Assembly (NCBI RefSeq): GCF_021018745.1
Contig: NZ_CP063845.1
Coordinates: 1,426,001 to 1,490,000 of the forward strand
From: Gloeobacter morelensis MG652769
GTDB lineage: Bacteria > Cyanobacteriota > Cyanobacteriia > Gloeobacterales > Gloeobacteraceae
Length of the DNA: 64,000 bases
Direction: 5' to 3'
Part shown: positions 9,107-18,191 of the stretch, one piece after another
How positions within the stretch are numbered: position 1 is the first letter of the stretch
Layout of the letters: every line of letters starts with the position of its first letter
Position numbers and translations under genes: made by a program
The notes under the pieces: generated by a model
The model's input: only the letters and a program-made list of their open reading frames with translations
What the model was told of the DNA's origin: nothing
The model's database searches: none

Positions 9107-10315
9107 TTAACCGCTGGTGAGAATCTCGAATAGTTCGCCGCTGCTCAATTCTTCAGCCAGAGCGGCTAGAGCGGAGCGCACCCGGTCCACTTCGACTGTC
9201 CCGCCGCCCGTCTGCACTTCTGTCCACAGCACGCTCGCCATCGCCACGTCTACCTGCTCGACGCGCTCGCCCGACCGGTAGCCCAGCCGAATCGCTTCAA
9301 AAAGCGACTGTTGCGCCGCAGCCCAGTTTTGTTGCTGGCGGCGCGCTTCAAAGAGCGACAGCAGCGCGTGGCGCAGCAGGCCCACCGCCTGGGCGCGGCG
9401 AAAACACTCGCACGCCTGCAGGTACTGCGCCTCGGCCCCGGTCCACTGCCGGCCCTGGTAGGAGATATTGCCCAACAGCAAATACCCAAGCCCCAGCTCC
9501 GAATCTTCTCCTAGCCGTTCTGCCAGGCGAATGCCCTGGGCGCAGAGGCTCTCGGCTTTGTTGGTGGCGGAAATTTCGATGAGCAAGTTGGCCTGGCGCA
9601 ACAACTGCTGCAACAGCTCCGCCTCGCGGTTGGTCAACTCCAACAGCGCAATCGCCTGGGCGCGGGCGTAGATGGCCGCCTGCAGATCACCGTTTTCTTC
9701 GTGCAGCTGGGCGAGCTGATCCCAGGTGCCCACCGCGCTGTGGGCCGACTCGGCTTCTATAAACGCCCGAATCGCCAGCCGCAAACTCGCCATCGCCTGC
9801 TCCAGGTGGATCGGTTGTTGCAGAGCGGCCATCTGGGTATAGGTGCGGCCTTCGAGCAGCGAGCGCGAGTAACCGGCTTCAAGCGCACCGCACAACAGCA
9901 GCACCCGCCGGCAGTAGACCATCGCCCGGGTGGGTTGTTCGCTGCGCTGCAACAACAGTGCCCCTTCGAGCAGACAGTGGATCTCGCGCACCGGCAGATG
10001 AAAGCGCCAGGCCAACTCCCGGGCCTGCTCCAATTTCTCAAACGCAAGACCCGATCCGGGAAAGCGCTCGTGGGCCAACCCTTTGGCCGATTCGACCACC
10101 AGTTCGATCAGATGCTCGACCACCGGGGCGTAGCGCCGCTGGAGCGCCTGCCAGTTTCCTCTCGCCCGCGGCAGGCTCAAATCCAGCACCATCCCCAGGC
10201 CCGGTTCGGGCGACTCGCTGCGCTCGAGGTGAGCTGCGAGCGCTTCGAGCGCGGCCGGCTCGTCAGGCTCCTGTTGCACTGCGCTCCAGAGCGCCGCGAG
10301 TTCGGTCGGTTCCAT
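9107..10315 (-). CDS. TPR-like helical repeat protein
   Basis: About 402 residues from the ATG at 10315 (MEPTELAALW). The frame is open upstream to 10444, but that part overlaps a terminator and the end of the fcl gene, so the shorter start is better. The protein is almost wholly alpha-helical, with repeating 34-40 residue helix pairs (for example QLAQLHEENGDLQAAIYARAQ and AQYLQACECFRRA), the signature of tetratricopeptide repeats. There is no catalytic motif and no signal peptide. Probably a protein-binding scaffold; partner unknown. Confidence 0.7.
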   Translation of the reverse strand: MEPTELAALWSAVQQEPDEPAALEALAAHLERSESPEPGLGMVLDLSLPRARGNWQALQRRYAPVVEHLIELVVESAKGLAHERFPGSGLAFEKLEQARELAWRFHLPVREIHCLLEGALLLQRSEQPTRAMVYCRRVLLLCGALEAGYSRSLLEGRTYTQMAALQQPIHLEQAMASLRLAIRAFIEAESAHSAVGTWDQLAQLHEENGDLQAAIYARAQAIALLELTNREAELLQQLLRQANLLIEISATNKAESLCAQGIRLAERLGEDSELGLGYLLLGNISYQGRQWTGAEAQYLQACECFRRAQAVGLLRHALLSLFEARRQQQNWAAAQQSLFEAIRLGYRSGERVEQVDVAMASVLWTEVQTGGGTVEVDRVRSALAALAEELSSGELFEILTSG

Positions 10316-10343
10316 AGTTGGCCTGTCGATAACAGTAGTCGTG

Positions 10344-10370
10344 AAAAAAAGTCCGCGCCAGGCGCGGACC
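10344..10370 (-). terminator. Rho-independent terminator after fcl
   Basis: GTCCGCGCC at 10351-10359 and GGCGCGGAC at 10361-10369 form a perfect nine-base inverted repeat around one base, next to seven A residues at 10344-10350. Read on the minus strand this is a strong GC hairpin followed by a T-run, placed 35 bases after the fcl stop codon. It separates fcl from the TPR gene that follows. Confidence 0.85.
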
Positions 10371-10404
10371 TTCAGGAAGTTCCTATAGATGCCAATAGAT
10401 AGCG

Positions 10405-11361
10405 CTAGACGAGGCTCAGGCGCTCGCCGTGGCGAGCGTACCATTCGAGGGTGCGCCGCAGGCCCTCGGCCAGTCCGGTGCGGGCGGCAAAGCCGAACTC
10501 GGCGCGAGCCCGGGAGGTGTCGAGGCAGCGGCGGGGCTGACCGTTGGGCTTGTCGGTCTCCCAGAGGATTTCGCCTTTAAAATCCATCAGTTCGCACAGC
10601 ATCTCCACCAGATCCCGGATGGAAATTTCCTCCCCGGTGCCCAGGTTGACCGGCTCCGCCCCGTCGTAAGTGCGGGCGGCTTCGACGATACCGGCCGCCG
10701 CATCATCGACATAAAGAAACTCCCGCGTCGGACTGCCGTCGCCCCACACCGGCAACGTCCTCTGTCCGGCTTGTTGGGCCAGGGCGATTTTGTGAATGAG
10801 CGCCGGGATGACGTGGGAGCTTTTCGGGTCGAAGTTATCCCAGGGACCGTAGAGATTGACCGGCAGCAGGTAGATGCCGTTGAAGCCGTACTGCGCCCGG
10901 TAGGCCTGCAACTGCACGAGCAGTGCTTTTTTGGCGACGCCGTAGGGAGCGTTGGTCTCCTCGGGGTAGCCGTTCCAGAGATCGTCCTCGCGAAAGGGCA
11001 CCGGGGTGAACTTCGGGTAGGCGCAGATCGTGCCCACACAGACAAATTTGCCCACACCGGCTTTGTAGCTCTGGTGGATGAGATGGGTGCCCATCATCAA
11101 GTTGTCGTAGTAGAGTTCGGCCGGTTTTTCGCGGTTGAGGCCGATACCGCCCACCTTGGCCGCCAGGTGGATGACGACGTCCATGCCTTCGACGGCCCGC
11201 GCGCAGGCATCCGGCTCGCGCAGATCCAGTTCGCCCGAGCGCGGGGTAATCAGGTTCTGCGCCCGGGCGCCCCGGGCCAGCAGTTGTTCGACAACGTGGC
11301 GGCCGAGAAAGCCGCCTGCACCGCTCACCAGGATCTTGGCGCGCTCGAAGTCCGTTTGCAT
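10405..11361 (-). CDS. fcl: GDP-L-fucose synthase
   Basis: About 318 residues from the ATG at 11361, which has GAGAGGGG upstream; the frame runs on to 11487 without support. It is an extended SDR epimerase/reductase: N-terminal Rossmann motif GAGGFLG, then [12 protein letters not shown], catalytic YGVAKK, and the fucose-synthase motifs GTICAYPKF and LPVNLYGP. It converts GDP-4-keto-6-deoxymannose to GDP-L-fucose in the cytosol, a sugar donor for surface polysaccharide. A Thr stands where E. coli WcaG has catalytic Ser107, as I recall for many homologues. Its usual partner GDP-mannose dehydratase is not in this window. Confidence 0.92.
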   Translation of the reverse strand: MQTDFERAKILVSGAGGFLGRHVVEQLLARGARAQNLITPRSGELDLREPDACARAVEGMDVVIHLAAKVGGIGLNREKPAELYYDNLMMGTHLIHQSYKAGVGKFVCVGTICAYPKFTPVPFREDDLWNGYPEETNAPYGVAKKALLVQLQAYRAQYGFNGIYLLPVNLYGPWDNFDPKSSHVIPALIHKIALAQQAGQRTLPVWGDGSPTREFLYVDDAAAGIVEAARTYDGAEPVNLGTGEEISIRDLVEMLCELMDFKGEILWETDKPNGQPRRCLDTSRARAEFGFAARTGLAEGLRRTLEWYARHGERLSLV

Positions 11362-11399
11362 TGCGAAGAGGCCCCTCTCAGGTCGTAGATCAGTGTACC

Positions 11400-11419
11400 G
11401 TGGGCGGCCGTGGGCGGCC
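11400..11419. repeat. Tandem 10-base repeat upstream of fcl
   Basis: GTGGGCGGCC occurs twice in perfect tandem at 11400-11409 and 11410-11419. It lies in the short divergent region between fcl (minus) and the sugar-phosphate transferase gene (plus). It could be a regulator site or simple slippage. Confidence 0.6.
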
Positions 11420-11475
11420 GAGTTTACCAAGCAGGCGGGAATGTCGTAGCATCGGTAGGTCTTTGAATACGCAGG

Positions 11476-12909
11476 ATGCGCCAACAAACCGTACCCCGCT
11501 TCGGACGGCCCTGGCTGGAGGGTCTGGCGAACGGCCTGACCGTACTCATCGTCGTCTCGACCCTGTGTTGGGATGCGCTATCGGTGCTGTTCGCCTACTG
11601 GATGGCCTACGAAGTGCGTGCCTCCAGTCCCAATACACTGTACGGACCGGAATTTTATTGGGCGCTCGCGCAATTTAGCGTGATCTCCACACTGCTGGTG
11701 TTTGCCGCTTCCGGCCTGTACCGGGCACCGGGCTATCAGTCGCGCTTCGACGAAGTGGCCAAGGCGCTCATCGGGCTTGTCCTCGCCTTTGCGATCGTGG
11801 TGGCGGGGGTATTTTTCTTCCGCGAGGCGTCTTTTTCGCGCTTCGTGCTGCTTTATGCCTGGGCAGTGGCGGCGGTATCGATCGTGGCGGGGCGGCTGGC
11901 GCTGCAGCAGATCAACCGCAGCCTCAGAGGGCGTGGTTTCGGATTGCAGCCGGTGCTCATCGTCGGTACCGGAGCACCGGCCGAATCGCTCAAGGCGCTG
12001 CTCGCGACCAATCCGCAGTGGGGATTGCATCTGGTGGGTCTGGTGACCGAGGAAGTTGAGGAGGCCACCGAACATCGTGATGTGATTGCCTCGGTCGCTA
12101 CCTTGGGCCGCTATCTTGCCACCCACGAGGTGGCGGAAGTCTGGGTGGCCCTACCCGACTATCCGCGCAGGCAGCTGCTCGAACTGTTGCAGGTGATTAC
12201 CGCCGTGCGGCCGGTGCAGATCCGGCTGCTGCCGGGGATTCTCGAGTATGTGACCGCCCGTATGCAGGTGGATGTGCTGGGGGGAACGGCGCTGCTCACG
12301 CTGCAGGATACGCCGCTCAGACGTGCTTCCAATCGTTTTGCCAAGCGATTTCTGGACATTGTGCTTTCCGGGTTCGGTCTGGTGCTCGGGGCGCCTTTGT
12401 TCGTGCTGATTGCCGCCGCAGTCAAGTGCAGCAGCCCGGGACCGGTCTTCTACCAGCAGGAACGCATCGGCCGCGACGGGGCCGTGTTCTGGATTTATAA
12501 GTTCCGCACCATGCGCGAGGGTGCCGAGGGACAACAACCGGGCTGGACAACCCGCGACGATCCGCGACGCACGCCGGTGGGGGCGTTTTTGCGCCGCACC
12601 AGCCTCGACGAATTGCCGCAACTCTGGAACGTGCTGGTGGGCGAGATGAGCCTGGTCGGACCCAGACCGGAGCGGCCTATCTATGTCGAACGCTTCAGCC
12701 AGGACATCCCCAAGTACCTCGATCGGCATCTGGTCAAGACGGGAATTACCGGCTGGGCGCAGATTCATGGTCTACGGGGCGACACGTCGATTCCCGATCG
12801 GGTGCGCTACGACCTCTACTACATCGAAAACTGGTCGCTGCTGCTCGATCTGCGCATTATCCTCGTCACGGCGTTACAGGTGTTGTTTCACCCGGAGGAC
12901 GCCTACTAA
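11476..12909 (+). CDS. Undecaprenyl-phosphate sugar-1-phosphate transferase
   Basis: About 477 residues of the WbaP/WcaJ polyprenyl glycosylphosphotransferase type. The N-terminal ~150 residues hold four transmembrane segments, followed by a CoA-binding-like Rossmann region ([16 protein letters not shown]). The C-terminal catalytic domain begins with a membrane segment ([21 protein letters not shown]) and carries [37 protein letters not shown] and SLVGPRPE. It transfers a sugar-1-phosphate to undecaprenyl phosphate to start each polysaccharide repeat unit. It is divergent from the rest of the locus and is the only initiating transferase in the window. Confidence 0.93.
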   Translation: MRQQTVPRFGRPWLEGLANGLTVLIVVSTLCWDALSVLFAYWMAYEVRASSPNTLYGPEFYWALAQFSVISTLLVFAASGLYRAPGYQSRFDEVAKALIGLVLAFAIVVAGVFFFREASFSRFVLLYAWAVAAVSIVAGRLALQQINRSLRGRGFGLQPVLIVGTGAPAESLKALLATNPQWGLHLVGLVTEEVEEATEHRDVIASVATLGRYLATHEVAEVWVALPDYPRRQLLELLQVITAVRPVQIRLLPGILEYVTARMQVDVLGGTALLTLQDTPLRRASNRFAKRFLDIVLSGFGLVLGAPLFVLIAAAVKCSSPGPVFYQQERIGRDGAVFWIYKFRTMREGAEGQQPGWTTRDDPRRTPVGAFLRRTSLDELPQLWNVLVGEMSLVGPRPERPIYVERFSQDIPKYLDRHLVKTGITGWAQIHGLRGDTSIPDRVRYDLYYIENWSLLLDLRIILVTALQVLFHPEDAY

Positions 12910-12918
12910 CGGCGGGCA

Positions 12919-13764
12919 TCAATGCCACAGTTCGGGGTGTCTGGCAAAAAATTTAAGGGCGGAGCTGGTGTGCAGCACCCGCAAATAGTTGAATGAATTG
13001 CGGGTGCTGGCACGCTGATATTTGTGCACGGCAGTGGCCTGGGGATCAAACAGCACCCGAAAACCGTTTTTCCAAGCGTCGTGGCACAGTTGTACATCTT
13101 CAAAGTACAAAAAATAGCGTTCGTCAAATAAACCGTACTTCGAGACATAATCGCCGGAGATCATCATAAAAGCTCCGATACCCCAATCGATTTGCTGGGG
13201 CTGCTCAGCATCGTAAAGCTCTTCGCAGTAGTACTTGAAGGGATATAACTTGCGCTGCATCCTCTCCCCCAGCAAGTTGCGCAGCACAAAATAGGTGAGC
13301 GTCGGAAAATGACGCACCGACGGTTGCACCGATTGATCCGGATACAGCAACTTAGGACAAACAATGGCAACATCGGGCGCCGAGTCGATGGTGTGTATCA
13401 GTCGTGCAATCGTCCACGGTTGAAAAACAACATCCGGATTGACGAGCACGTAGTAACGGCTTGGAAAGTAACGCACGATCTGATTGTTCGCCTGGCCAAA
13501 TCCGAGATTGCTGCCAATTTTCACACCAAAAAATATATCGCTATATCGATTCGCGTATCCATCGATGATTGATGGGCAGTTGTCCGACGAAGCATTGTCA
13601 ATGACTACCATTCGCCCTTCCCGACGGCAGCCGTTGTTCAACGTGGCTAAACAGGATTCGATCGATTCGTTGAGCGTGCCGGAGGAGTTGTGGGTGACGA
13701 TGATGAACGTGATCTCCTTGACCGATGTCGCTTCTTTCAAGAATTTTTTGGGAATCAGATTCAC
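12919..13764 (-). CDS. Glycosyltransferase family 2 (rhamnosyltransferase-like)
   Basis: About 281 residues of the GT-A fold. It shows TFIIVTHNSS at the N terminus, VIDNASSDN, NLGFGQANN and the metal-binding YVLVNPDVV. Later come the conserved GAFMMISGDYV and DERYFLYFEDVQLC of the WbbL-type rhamnosyltransferase group. It probably adds one sugar to the lipid-linked repeat unit at the cytosolic face. It is the last gene of the minus-strand run that begins with wza, convergent with the initiating transferase gene nine bases away. Acceptor and sugar are not determined. Confidence 0.88.
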   Translation of the reverse strand: MNLIPKKFLKEATSVKEITFIIVTHNSSGTLNESIESCLATLNNGCRREGRMVVIDNASSDNCPSIIDGYANRYSDIFFGVKIGSNLGFGQANNQIVRYFPSRYYVLVNPDVVFQPWTIARLIHTIDSAPDVAIVCPKLLYPDQSVQPSVRHFPTLTYFVLRNLLGERMQRKLYPFKYYCEELYDAEQPQQIDWGIGAFMMISGDYVSKYGLFDERYFLYFEDVQLCHDAWKNGFRVLFDPQATAVHKYQRASTRNSFNYLRVLHTSSALKFFARHPELWH

Positions 13765-13812
13765 CTATGTACCTCGTCTGTGCGGTAGCTGCGGAAGGAC
13801 TGTGGGCGGGCT

Positions 13813-15018
13813 TTACCAGTCGGACAACTGGACGCGCCTCCAGGTGTGCGGTGCCCCGCTGACTTTAATGTAAAGATAATTGCGATCCCAGCGCATTTCT
13901 CCGGCCTCCCCTTGCGGATCGCGGGAGGAAGCGGGCGGTGAAGAGGCGTTGAGGACAAAGGCCGGACTGCGCAGGCCGGTGCAGGTGACGAAGCCGTTGC
14001 CGTCGACTTGGTAGAGAAGCCGCTGTTTCGGGCCGACAAACTGGATGTAATGCTGGTGCTTGCCCTCTGCATACAGCACCACGTTGCTGTTGGAGGAGTC
14101 TCGAAAACCGTAGAGGGGACTGGTGGGACCTGAAGCGACCAGAAAGCCCATCGAAATGGCGCTCTGGGACATGAAGCCTATCTGAAAAGGGCTGCGCTGG
14201 CGGTACGCCACTCCCACCGCTTTGCTGCCGAGGTTTACCACATCGATGCCCAGGGTGGTCAGTTTTGCCAAAGTATCGTCGGACTTGGCGTTGAGCACGC
14301 CGAGTTCCATCCCGGCGCAGGCATCGGCACCAGAATCGGCGGTGAGGGTGACATTGGCGTTGATCGCCCAGATCTTGGTGACTGGGTTGAGCACAGCCCC
14401 GACGCCGTTGGCCGGGACGTAGGGGGTGGTGTCGAGTTTGCCGGTCACGCGGTACCAACCGCTGACGTTGATCTGTTTATTGGCCGCGTCCCAGGTGGTC
14501 ACCTCACCGCTGTACTTGGGGCTGTGCTGGGTATCGACGATCATGCCGGGTTTGAGTTGGGCAAAGTCGATGGCGGCGGCGGTGCGCACAAAATTCTGGC
14601 CGTAGGTGGTACCGGAAGCCGGCAGGTTGCTTGCCGGCGGCCCAAAACCCTGAACGTACAGAGCGACGCTGTCGCGCGTGAAGTACGTCGAAAGACCACT
14701 GCGGCTGGTCCCCAGGATCTGAGCCTGGGGATCGGCGTTGAGAGGATTGGCGATCACGCTCGCCACGCTGGCCCGATCGAATGTGCCGTAGGTGCGGCGA
14801 AAAACTTTGAGTTGGCTGAGGGTGAGCCCCCGCCTCGGACCCTCGGCCAATTCCGGTGGGCCGAGCAGGCTCTCGGGTGAAAAGCCGTCCCCGGGCTCCA
14901 CCTTGGGGCGGCCGCCCTGGGCGAGGGCACCGCCGGCCGTACCGGTAAAGGCGGCCAGGGTCGCACCAACTCGAAACAGGACGCGACGCGAAATTGAACG
15001 CAACAGCTTATCCATCAA
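13813..15018 (-). CDS. Exported protein with tail-fibre-like C-terminus
   Basis: About 401 residues. The N terminus has a twin-arginine-type signal (SISRRVLFR, hydrophobic GATLAAFTGTAGG, ending ALAQG), so export by the Tat route is likely. The middle is beta-rich with Gly/Asn/Ser turns (NVTLTADSGADACAGMELG, GFLVASGPTSPLYGF). The last ~40 residues (GEAGEMRWDRNYLYIKVSG, then WRRVQLSDW) look like the closing domain found on phage tail-fibre and receptor-binding proteins. It is inside the polysaccharide operon between two glycosyltransferase genes. Perhaps it binds, trims or anchors the polymer outside the cell. I do not recognise the family as a whole. Confidence 0.68.
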   Translation of the reverse strand: MMDKLLRSISRRVLFRVGATLAAFTGTAGGALAQGGRPKVEPGDGFSPESLLGPPELAEGPRRGLTLSQLKVFRRTYGTFDRASVASVIANPLNADPQAQILGTSRSGLSTYFTRDSVALYVQGFGPPASNLPASGTTYGQNFVRTAAAIDFAQLKPGMIVDTQHSPKYSGEVTTWDAANKQINVSGWYRVTGKLDTTPYVPANGVGAVLNPVTKIWAINANVTLTADSGADACAGMELGVLNAKSDDTLAKLTTLGIDVVNLGSKAVGVAYRQRSPFQIGFMSQSAISMGFLVASGPTSPLYGFRDSSNSNVVLYAEGKHQHYIQFVGPKQRLLYQVDGNGFVTCTGLRSPAFVLNASSPPASSRDPQGEAGEMRWDRNYLYIKVSGAPHTWRRVQLSDW

Positions 15019-15057
15019 AGATCTCCCGATATAGTGCCCGGCTGGCTCAGACTGCCG

Positions 15058-15981
15058 TCAACCCAACAGCAGCATCCCCAGCGTCCGGGCCAGATTGTGT
15101 TTGAAATAGCGGTGTTTAAGGATCTTGACTTTGCGGTTCAACAGGTTGTGGCGGGCGAGGTCGGCATAATCGGCTACGAGGATGCGGGTTGCCGGATCGA
15201 GCCGCTCGGCGTAGCGCTCCAAAAACGCTTGCGCTTGCCGCTGGGTATCCAACAGCGAGCGGCGGATCTCTGCGATGGCACCCAAGCGATCCACGATATA
15301 GGCGGCGGAGAAGCGCTTCGCGCCCAGGCGGTTGCGCTGGTGCTGGCGGTAATCGACCAAAGGGCGCTCAATCGAGGCGATCTGGCCAAAAGCGGCGGCC
15401 ACCAAGGCCAGCCACCAGTCGTGCATCACCGCCGCCGCCACTGGGATGGGAAGTGCCAGCGCCCGCAGAGGGGCATTGATCATCGTGGCGCAACCGGTAA
15501 CCACGTTTTGCACCAGCAGGTGTTGGAGCCGAGCGCGGTGCGGATCAAGCGATTGATACTTCCAGAACGAGGGGCTGAGCGGCCGCATCTGGGCGTCTAC
15601 CACCGCCAGGTCGCTGTGCACCAGCACCGGGCAGCGGCTGCGGGTGCGCTCCGCGGTGCGCATTGCTTCGAGGGTCGTAGCAATTTTCTGCGGCCACCAG
15701 CGATCGTCTTGATCGCAAAACATCAGGTAGTCGGCTCTGGATCTCTGCAACAATTCGGCGAAACTGCCGCACGCTCCCAGGCGCCGTCCATCCGGCTCGA
15801 CAAGCACAATGCGTGGGTCCAGCCCACAGTAGTGCTTGAGGATGGTGAGGGTACCGTCCTGGGAGCCGTCGTCCCGGACCTGCAGTTGCCAATCGCTCCA
15901 GGTCTGAGCGCGCAGACTGTCGAGCTGCTCGGCCAGGAAAGGTTCTCCGTTATAAGTGGCGAGCAAAATTTCGACGGTCAT
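15058..15981 (-). CDS. Glycosyltransferase family 2
   Basis: About 307 residues. The N terminus has VEILLATYNGEPFLAEQLDSL, then VRDDGSQDGTL and the acidic catalytic region YLMFCDQDDRWWPQKI, standard for family 2 enzymes that use nucleotide sugars and a metal ion. A later NAPLRALALPIPVAAAVMHDWW matches the acceptor side of rhamnosyltransferase-like members. It lies between the tail-fibre-like gene and the polymerase gene, all on the minus strand with gaps of a few tens of bases. Specific linkage unknown. Confidence 0.89.
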   Translation of the reverse strand: MTVEILLATYNGEPFLAEQLDSLRAQTWSDWQLQVRDDGSQDGTLTILKHYCGLDPRIVLVEPDGRRLGACGSFAELLQRSRADYLMFCDQDDRWWPQKIATTLEAMRTAERTRSRCPVLVHSDLAVVDAQMRPLSPSFWKYQSLDPHRARLQHLLVQNVVTGCATMINAPLRALALPIPVAAAVMHDWWLALVAAAFGQIASIERPLVDYRQHQRNRLGAKRFSAAYIVDRLGAIAEIRRSLLDTQRQAQAFLERYAERLDPATRILVADYADLARHNLLNRKVKILKHRYFKHNLARTLGMLLLG

Positions 15982-16001
15982 GGGGATTTTAACTGTGGGA
16001 G

Positions 16002-17282
16002 TCAGACGGGCTCGATCGCTTTGGTCGGCCGGGAAGGCAACGGCGCCGTTTTGCGCGGAAGGAGCTTGGAGAAGTAATAACTTCCAGCCAAAATGGGCAC
16101 AATGATAATCAGCTCGTTGGTGAGCAAGAAACTAAACAGGTTGATATCGACGGCCGCGAAGGTGATGTTGACGACAAACGACAGCCAGAGCATCACACCA
16201 AACGTATTTTTGATATACCGTAGCGCATAGTAACGTACAAATCCGATAAGAAGCCCCACGCCGAAAGAGTACAGCCACGAAAACTGCTTGAAGAAGACGA
16301 TCCCTTCCACCTGATTGTGGGAGTTGGGTCCGAAGCCGCTATAGATACCGAACAAAAGGTAGAAGATATATCCGCCGATGTTGTAGCTGTGCTCGGTGAG
16401 CCTCAAAAAGCTAGTCAGATCGTTTGTTATGTACGTCAGGAAGTTGCCGAAGCGCTGCTCAAGCGCTGGAATCAAGTCCAGGCCAAAGGCATAGTAGTAT
16501 ACATCGCCCTCGGCCACCATCCGGGTCAACAGCAAATCGGTGATGGTCGCTTCGCCGCGGGCAAGCGAGGTCAGCGACAGAACAAACAGCAGCCCCGCCA
16601 CACCCGCTGCGGCGATGGCCGTGGCCGTGAGGTTCTTAAAGCCTCTGGGCGTCTTGACCAACAATGAGACGAAGAACACTTTGAAGATAAGGGTGAGAAT
16701 GCCGCCCTTGGATCCCGACAACAACCCGGCGAGCACGTAGACACTCAACATACCGCTGTAGAGAAATCGCTGCCAGGGCAGACGTTCGCTGAACAGCAGC
16801 AACAGTACGGGGAAAACGCCAACTGTACTGATCACCACGGAGAAGCGGCGCACCAAGCCGCTTTCAAAGAAGAGCGCTTTTTTTGACTGCGGATCATCCG
16901 AGAAGATGGCCAAACCAGAAGTCAAAGCCACGTAGCCGTTGATACTCACCAGTGCGCCCAGGAACAAAAATGCGAGAACCTGCAGGTAGACACGGTCGAT
17001 GGGTATCGGTCTAGGTGCCCGGGGCTTGAAGACGACTATGCCGGCAATTAGACAGGCCGTATTTAACAAAAATAAGAGCAAATAATCGGCCCGAAAGTTC
17101 AAGGCGTTCCAGGTATAAATAGTGACGGCGACGCCGATGCTCTGGGAGAGCACAAAATAAAACATAGGGTCAAAAATCGAAAATATGTGTCTGCGCACGA
17201 GGAGTCCCAGCACCGCCAGGGAGCCCGCCAGGACGCCGAAGAACAATATCAGATTTTCAAAAAATTGGTTGGTAATTAGCAT
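16002..17282 (-). CDS. Oligosaccharide repeat-unit polymerase (Wzy-like)
   Basis: About 426 residues with ten or more hydrophobic segments and a large extracytoplasmic loop, the layout of O-antigen/exopolysaccharide polymerases. Local marks are GLLSGSKGGIL near the middle and a loop around NSHNQVEGIVFF. Sequence identity in this family is always low, so the call relies on topology and on its place between two glycosyltransferase genes in a locus that also has Wza, Wzc and a flippase. It would join repeat units at the periplasmic face. Its base composition looks a little richer in A+T than the neighbours, as polymerase genes often are. Confidence 0.78.
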   Translation of the reverse strand: MLITNQFFENLILFFGVLAGSLAVLGLLVRRHIFSIFDPMFYFVLSQSIGVAVTIYTWNALNFRADYLLLFLLNTACLIAGIVVFKPRAPRPIPIDRVYLQVLAFLFLGALVSINGYVALTSGLAIFSDDPQSKKALFFESGLVRRFSVVISTVGVFPVLLLLFSERLPWQRFLYSGMLSVYVLAGLLSGSKGGILTLIFKVFFVSLLVKTPRGFKNLTATAIAAAGVAGLLFVLSLTSLARGEATITDLLLTRMVAEGDVYYYAFGLDLIPALEQRFGNFLTYITNDLTSFLRLTEHSYNIGGYIFYLLFGIYSGFGPNSHNQVEGIVFFKQFSWLYSFGVGLLIGFVRYYALRYIKNTFGVMLWLSFVVNITFAAVDINLFSFLLTNELIIIVPILAGSYYFSKLLPRKTAPLPSRPTKAIEPV

Positions 17283-17327
17283 GGGCTGGGTTGGGCGGCG
17301 GTGGGCAATGGCGTGGGCCCCGGCCGG

Positions 17328-18164
17328 TCAGACACCGGGGGACTCAAAATCGACAGCACAGTTGTTGCGCTGGTGTTGGTAAGCCTGGCGGTCGCGGTCG
17401 TGCAAGCCGGTCCGTTTTTTAGCCTCGGTCACCAGCCGCTGGGTGAGACGGGTGGCAAAGGCATCGAATTTGACCGCGCGCAGATCCAGGCTGTGTTTGG
17501 TACAAATGTACCGCCATTCGTCCTGTAGCCGCTCGGCACTCCAGGTTGAGGTTTTCGAAGCTTGGTGGCGGCGAAAGGCGGCGACCAACGTCGGTACGTA
17601 GGCGAGCTTGCGCCCCGACAGGGCCATCTGGAGCAACCAATCCCAGTCGCCATAAAAGTTCAGCCGTGCGTCGAAGACAATCGCCTGCAGCTGGGCACGG
17701 CGCACGATAAAAGCCCCGGGAAAGATATAGTTGCCACGACAAAGTTTTTTGGGCGAGAAGTCTCCGACATTGTGGGGGTAAGCCAAAAACCGGCCCGCGC
17801 CATCAACGATCGCGTACTGTCCGTAGGCCCCGGTTACATCGGGATGCTCCTCCAGATAACGCGCCAACTCTACCAGCCCGGCCGGGAAATAAAAGTCATC
17901 GACATTCTGGTAGCCAACGAGCGGACGGGTCGCCAGGGCAAAGCCTTTGTTGATGGCATCGTACTGGCCCTTGTCCTTTTCGCTGATCCAGCGTAGGTTA
18001 TAGCGATCGGCCCAACGGCTCAGCAAATCGAGAGTGCCATCATTGGAACCGCCATCGACCACGATATGTTCGAGGTCTACGCCCTTCAGCCCGGCAAGAT
18101 TGGCAAGCAACTGCGGCAGAAACTGCACCGCGTTGTAAGCCGGTGTGACAACCGTTACTCCCAT
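17328..18164 (-). CDS. Glycosyltransferase family 2
   Basis: About 278 residues. It has VTVVTPAYNAVQFL, EHIVVDGGSNDGTLDLL, the family signature SEKDKGQYDAINKGFALA and the acidic YQNVDDFYFP, then GDWDWLLQMALSG. These are the donor- and metal-binding parts of GT-A family 2 enzymes of the WcaA-like sort. The C-terminal 60 residues are basic and probably lie against the membrane. It follows the tyrosine kinase gene by about 27 bases in the same operon. Confidence 0.89.
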   Translation of the reverse strand: MGVTVVTPAYNAVQFLPQLLANLAGLKGVDLEHIVVDGGSNDGTLDLLSRWADRYNLRWISEKDKGQYDAINKGFALATRPLVGYQNVDDFYFPAGLVELARYLEEHPDVTGAYGQYAIVDGAGRFLAYPHNVGDFSPKKLCRGNYIFPGAFIVRRAQLQAIVFDARLNFYGDWDWLLQMALSGRKLAYVPTLVAAFRRHQASKTSTWSAERLQDEWRYICTKHSLDLRAVKFDAFATRLTQRLVTEAKKRTGLHDRDRQAYQHQRNNCAVDFESPGV

Positions 18165-18191
18165 CGCTCCCCCATCAATCGTGCCGGTAGG

